A stretch of 53,623 nt of DNA from Porphyromonadaceae bacterium UBA7332 (GTDB taxonomy: Bacteria > Bacteroidota > Bacteroidia > Bacteroidales > UBA7332), in assembly GCA_002471225.1 (NCBI GenBank), contig DKPO01000011.1:21624-75246 (forward strand), given 5' to 3'. The notes below the pieces were generated by a model. The model searched no databases and was not told where the DNA came from. It was given only the letters and a program-made list of their open reading frames with translations. Numbering within the stretch: the stretch's first letter is position 1; each line of letters starts with the position of its first letter. Of the stretch, positions 52,251 through 53,623 are shown piece after piece. Both the position numbers and the translations under genes were made by a program.

Positions 52251-52281
52251 CAAAAATAATATAATCATAATTATACGCAAT
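52251..52281 (-). promoter_or_regulatory. Promoter of the S9 peptidase
   Basis: Minus strand: ATTG (52278-52281), 19 bases, TATTTTTG (52251-52258). Start is predicted near 52244, 28 nt before the ATG. Confidence 0.7.
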
Positions 52282-52509
52282 CAAATCCATCTGGTATATT
52301 CGGATAAAAATACACAACGCCAAGCATAAGCGATCAATAGGCGTTATCACTTTGCTTCATTTAGAGACATAAATATGACATAATGATACTTATCCAAGAC
52401 ACACTTTTAAATCTGAAAAAGATAGGAAATCATCTCTAATTGACTCATAAAATCAAACTATCCTTGTTTAGTTCTGATAAAAAAGCACGCTTTTTACAAT
52501 AACACACCG

Positions 52510-52558
52510 TATCTTTTCAATAAAACGGTATATCTTTAAATTTTAACGGTATATCTTT
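52510..52558. repeat. Three TATCTTT repeats at exactly 21-bp spacing
   Basis: TATCTTT begins at 52510, 52531 and 52552. The last two copies share the longer unit ACGGTATATCTTTA; the first is CCGTATCTTT. The exact 21-base period means two helical turns. It lies 31 bases ahead of the TACGTA boxes at 52589 and 52611. It is probably a protein-binding array; its function is unknown. Confidence 0.7.
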
Positions 52559-52583
52559 ATTTTTTCGCCCTTTGTTTTTTTCA

Positions 52584-52618
52584 TTTGATACGTATCAAAA
52601 CATCTTCAAATACGTATT
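52584..52618. repeat. Two TACGTAT boxes at 22-bp spacing, related to the 34972 array
   Basis: TACGTAT starts at 52589 and 52611, 22 bases apart as in the array at 34972-35068. The first is the centre of a 16-base palindrome TTTGATACGTATCAAA and the second of AATACGTATT. The unit ends in CTTCAAA, similar to the right half of the other array's units. This suggests the same DNA-binding protein recognises both sites. Confidence 0.7.
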
Positions 52619-52915
52619 AAAATTACATTCTCTGCTTCAAAAAAAAACATTAAAAAGTATCCTGCTGAATATCTGCATATTACATAAAAAACAACTCCTT
52701 GCTTTGTATAAATACAATCTGTTTATAAATTCATACACGCCATTCTCAGCGATTAGAAAAATACAAAAAGACAGTAAAAAGAGCAAATCCATAGATTATA
52801 GTCAAAACATAAAAGCTAATCTGTTTGATCCTTCAAAAAAGACATACTTACACCTAATCAAGAAAGTCCAATATTCAGCCATCCTCCCATACATATCTCT
52901 CAATTATGTTTGGAT

Positions 52916-52929
52916 TATACGTATATTTG
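52916..52929 (+). promoter_or_regulatory. Promoter -7 element overlapped by a TACGTA palindrome
   Basis: TATATTTG (52922-52929) is a perfect TAnnTTTG, 55 bases before the pentapeptide gene ATG. It overlaps the 10-base palindrome TATACGTATA (52916-52925). No TTG is found at the -33 position. A protein bound at the palindrome would block this promoter. Confidence 0.5.
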
Positions 52930-52984
52930 AGGTCTGGATACATAAGCTGAATATAAACCGTGACAGAAAATAATAATTACATCA

Positions 52985-53548
52985 ATGATTAAAGTAACAG
53001 ACTCTGAAACAATACGAAATATTGATTTCACCCAAACAGACTTCGCAAACTCATATTATGATTGCACGTTTGAAGGATGCGAATTTAATGAATTGGAGAT
53101 TCGTGATATACATTTTGAAAATTGCACGTTCCGGAGTTGTAACTTTTCTCTCACGAAGTTTATTTGTCATTTAAGCAACAGTAGATTTATAGAGTGTAAA
53201 ATGACTGGTTCGAGCTTTGAATATATTCATAGATTCTCTTCTCAATTTGAATTCACTAATTCCATTCTGGAGTATGCTAACTTTACGGGAACTAATTTAA
53301 AAATGGCGAAATTCAATAATTGCTCTTTAGTTGAAGCAGACTTTAGTGATACGGATCTAACTAATGCGATTATTGGAAAATGCAATCTGTTACGTACCTA
53401 TTTTAATAATACAAATCTAAGAAAATGCAACTTTTCATCCTCATACAATATTACGATCAATCCTAATACCAATCAAATAAAAGGTATGATCATCGATGAA
53501 ACAGAATTAAGAGGTTTGGTTTCGCAATTCGGTATTGTTATAGCTTAG
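52985..53548 (+). CDS. Pentapeptide-repeat protein
   Basis: Predicted 187-residue protein built almost entirely of pentapeptide repeats A(D/N)LxX or xxF/LxX, for example DCTFEGCEFNELEIRDIHFE and FTGTNLKMAKFNNCSLVEAD, forming a right-handed quadrilateral beta-helix. There is no signal peptide. The C-terminus is NPNTNQIKGMIIDETEL...FGIVIA, a tail found in many Bacteroidota members. Qnr and McbG proteins of this fold shield DNA gyrase from quinolones or toxins by DNA mimicry, but most pentapeptide proteins are of unknown function and Qnr identity is not claimed here. Confidence 0.9.
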   Translation: MIKVTDSETIRNIDFTQTDFANSYYDCTFEGCEFNELEIRDIHFENCTFRSCNFSLTKFICHLSNSRFIECKMTGSSFEYIHRFSSQFEFTNSILEYANFTGTNLKMAKFNNCSLVEADFSDTDLTNAIIGKCNLLRTYFNNTNLRKCNFSSSYNITINPNTNQIKGMIIDETELRGLVSQFGIVIA

Positions 53549-53579
53549 GTATTAAAAATATAGCATAATGAGATAAAAA

Positions 53580-53607
53580 AAGCGCTAAGTCTTCAGACTC
53601 AGCGCTT
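53580..53607 (-). terminator. Terminator for a minus-strand gene beyond the window
   Basis: AAGCGCT-A-AGTCT pairs with AGACT-C-AGCGCTT around TC. The T-run follows only on the minus strand (TTTTTTTATC), whereas the plus strand continues ATGCGG. It should therefore end a minus-strand transcript that enters from the right. Confidence 0.75.
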
Positions 53608-53623
53608 ATGCGGTATGGACGGG

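Larger units (their letters stand above)
52217..52984. other. Long AT-rich intergenic region with phased repeats
   Basis: No convincing gene lies in this 768-base gap. A frame from 52572 to 52973 begins with TTG, is AT-driven (Lys/Ile/Leu-rich) and spans the repeats and the downstream promoter element. The region holds the S9 promoter, a short AACGCC/GGCGTT inverted repeat (52316-52345), the 21-base triple repeat and the TACGTA boxes listed separately. Confidence 0.5.

Noticed and set aside
52572..52973. Possible 133-codon gene
   Set aside because: It starts with TTG, is AT-driven, overlaps the phased repeats and the downstream promoter element, and shows no recognisable domain.
52985..53548. 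Calling the pentapeptide protein a Qnr quinolone-resistance determinant
   Set aside because: The fold is shared by many proteins of unknown function and no Qnr-specific loop or sequence signature could be established by eye.

Overview
The window looks like a chromosomal segment of a Bacteroidota species, most likely order Bacteroidales. Supporting signs are two SusC/SusD pairs, BACON domains, Bacteroidales-type promoters (TTTG/TTG, 19 bases, TAnnTTTG), AT-rich leaders without clear Shine-Dalgarno sites, and a low GC content. A Dysgonomonas- or Parabacteroides-like genus is only a guess. No phage, transposase or CRISPR array was found.

Region 1 (79-13542, minus strand) is one long operon: susC, susD, a Calx-beta-like lipoprotein, a multi-BACON lipoprotein, a BACON+LRR lipoprotein and two further LRR lipoproteins. 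It has a canonical promoter about 280 bases ahead of susC, a structured leader, hairpins without U-tracts in four intercistronic gaps, and a strong terminator at its end. It encodes no carbohydrate-active enzyme.

Region 2 (14100-34860) is mostly housekeeping: Xaa-Pro aminopeptidase; gamma-carbonic anhydrase-like protein, GT39-like glycosyltransferase, GtrA and BirA; pyrH, frr, rsgA and a TPR protein; GAPDH; a YhcH-type protein; glycogen branching enzyme; GH2 beta-galactosidase; thioesterase, dprA and a large cytoplasmic TPR protein; tRNA-Arg(ACG).

Region 3 (34860-35351) lies between the tRNA terminator and a bidirectional terminator. It holds an array of five TACGTATTT-like boxes spaced exactly 22 bases apart, followed by GACACCAA repeats about 10-11 bases apart. 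Two related boxes with the same 22-base spacing recur at 52589-52618, next to a triple 21-base repeat and upstream of a pentapeptide-repeat gene whose -7 element overlaps another TACGTA palindrome. This repeat family is the least explained signal in the window.

Region 4 (35352-44434) starts with a divergent beta-carbonic anhydrase/ECF sigma pair separated by an 18-bp perfect inverted repeat. It continues with a FecR anti-sigma factor, an STN-type SusC, SusD and a GH109-type glycosidase. This is a classic trans-envelope-regulated glycan uptake locus with a single enzyme.

Region 5 (44642-53607) holds asparaginase, a DUF3298-like lipoprotein, rsmG, an MBL hydrolase, an SMP-30 protein, a secreted esterase, an HsmA-like membrane protein, a convergent S9 peptidase, a long AT-rich gap and a pentapeptide-repeat protein. 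The last hairpin has its U-tract on the minus strand, so a minus-strand gene probably ends just beyond the right edge.
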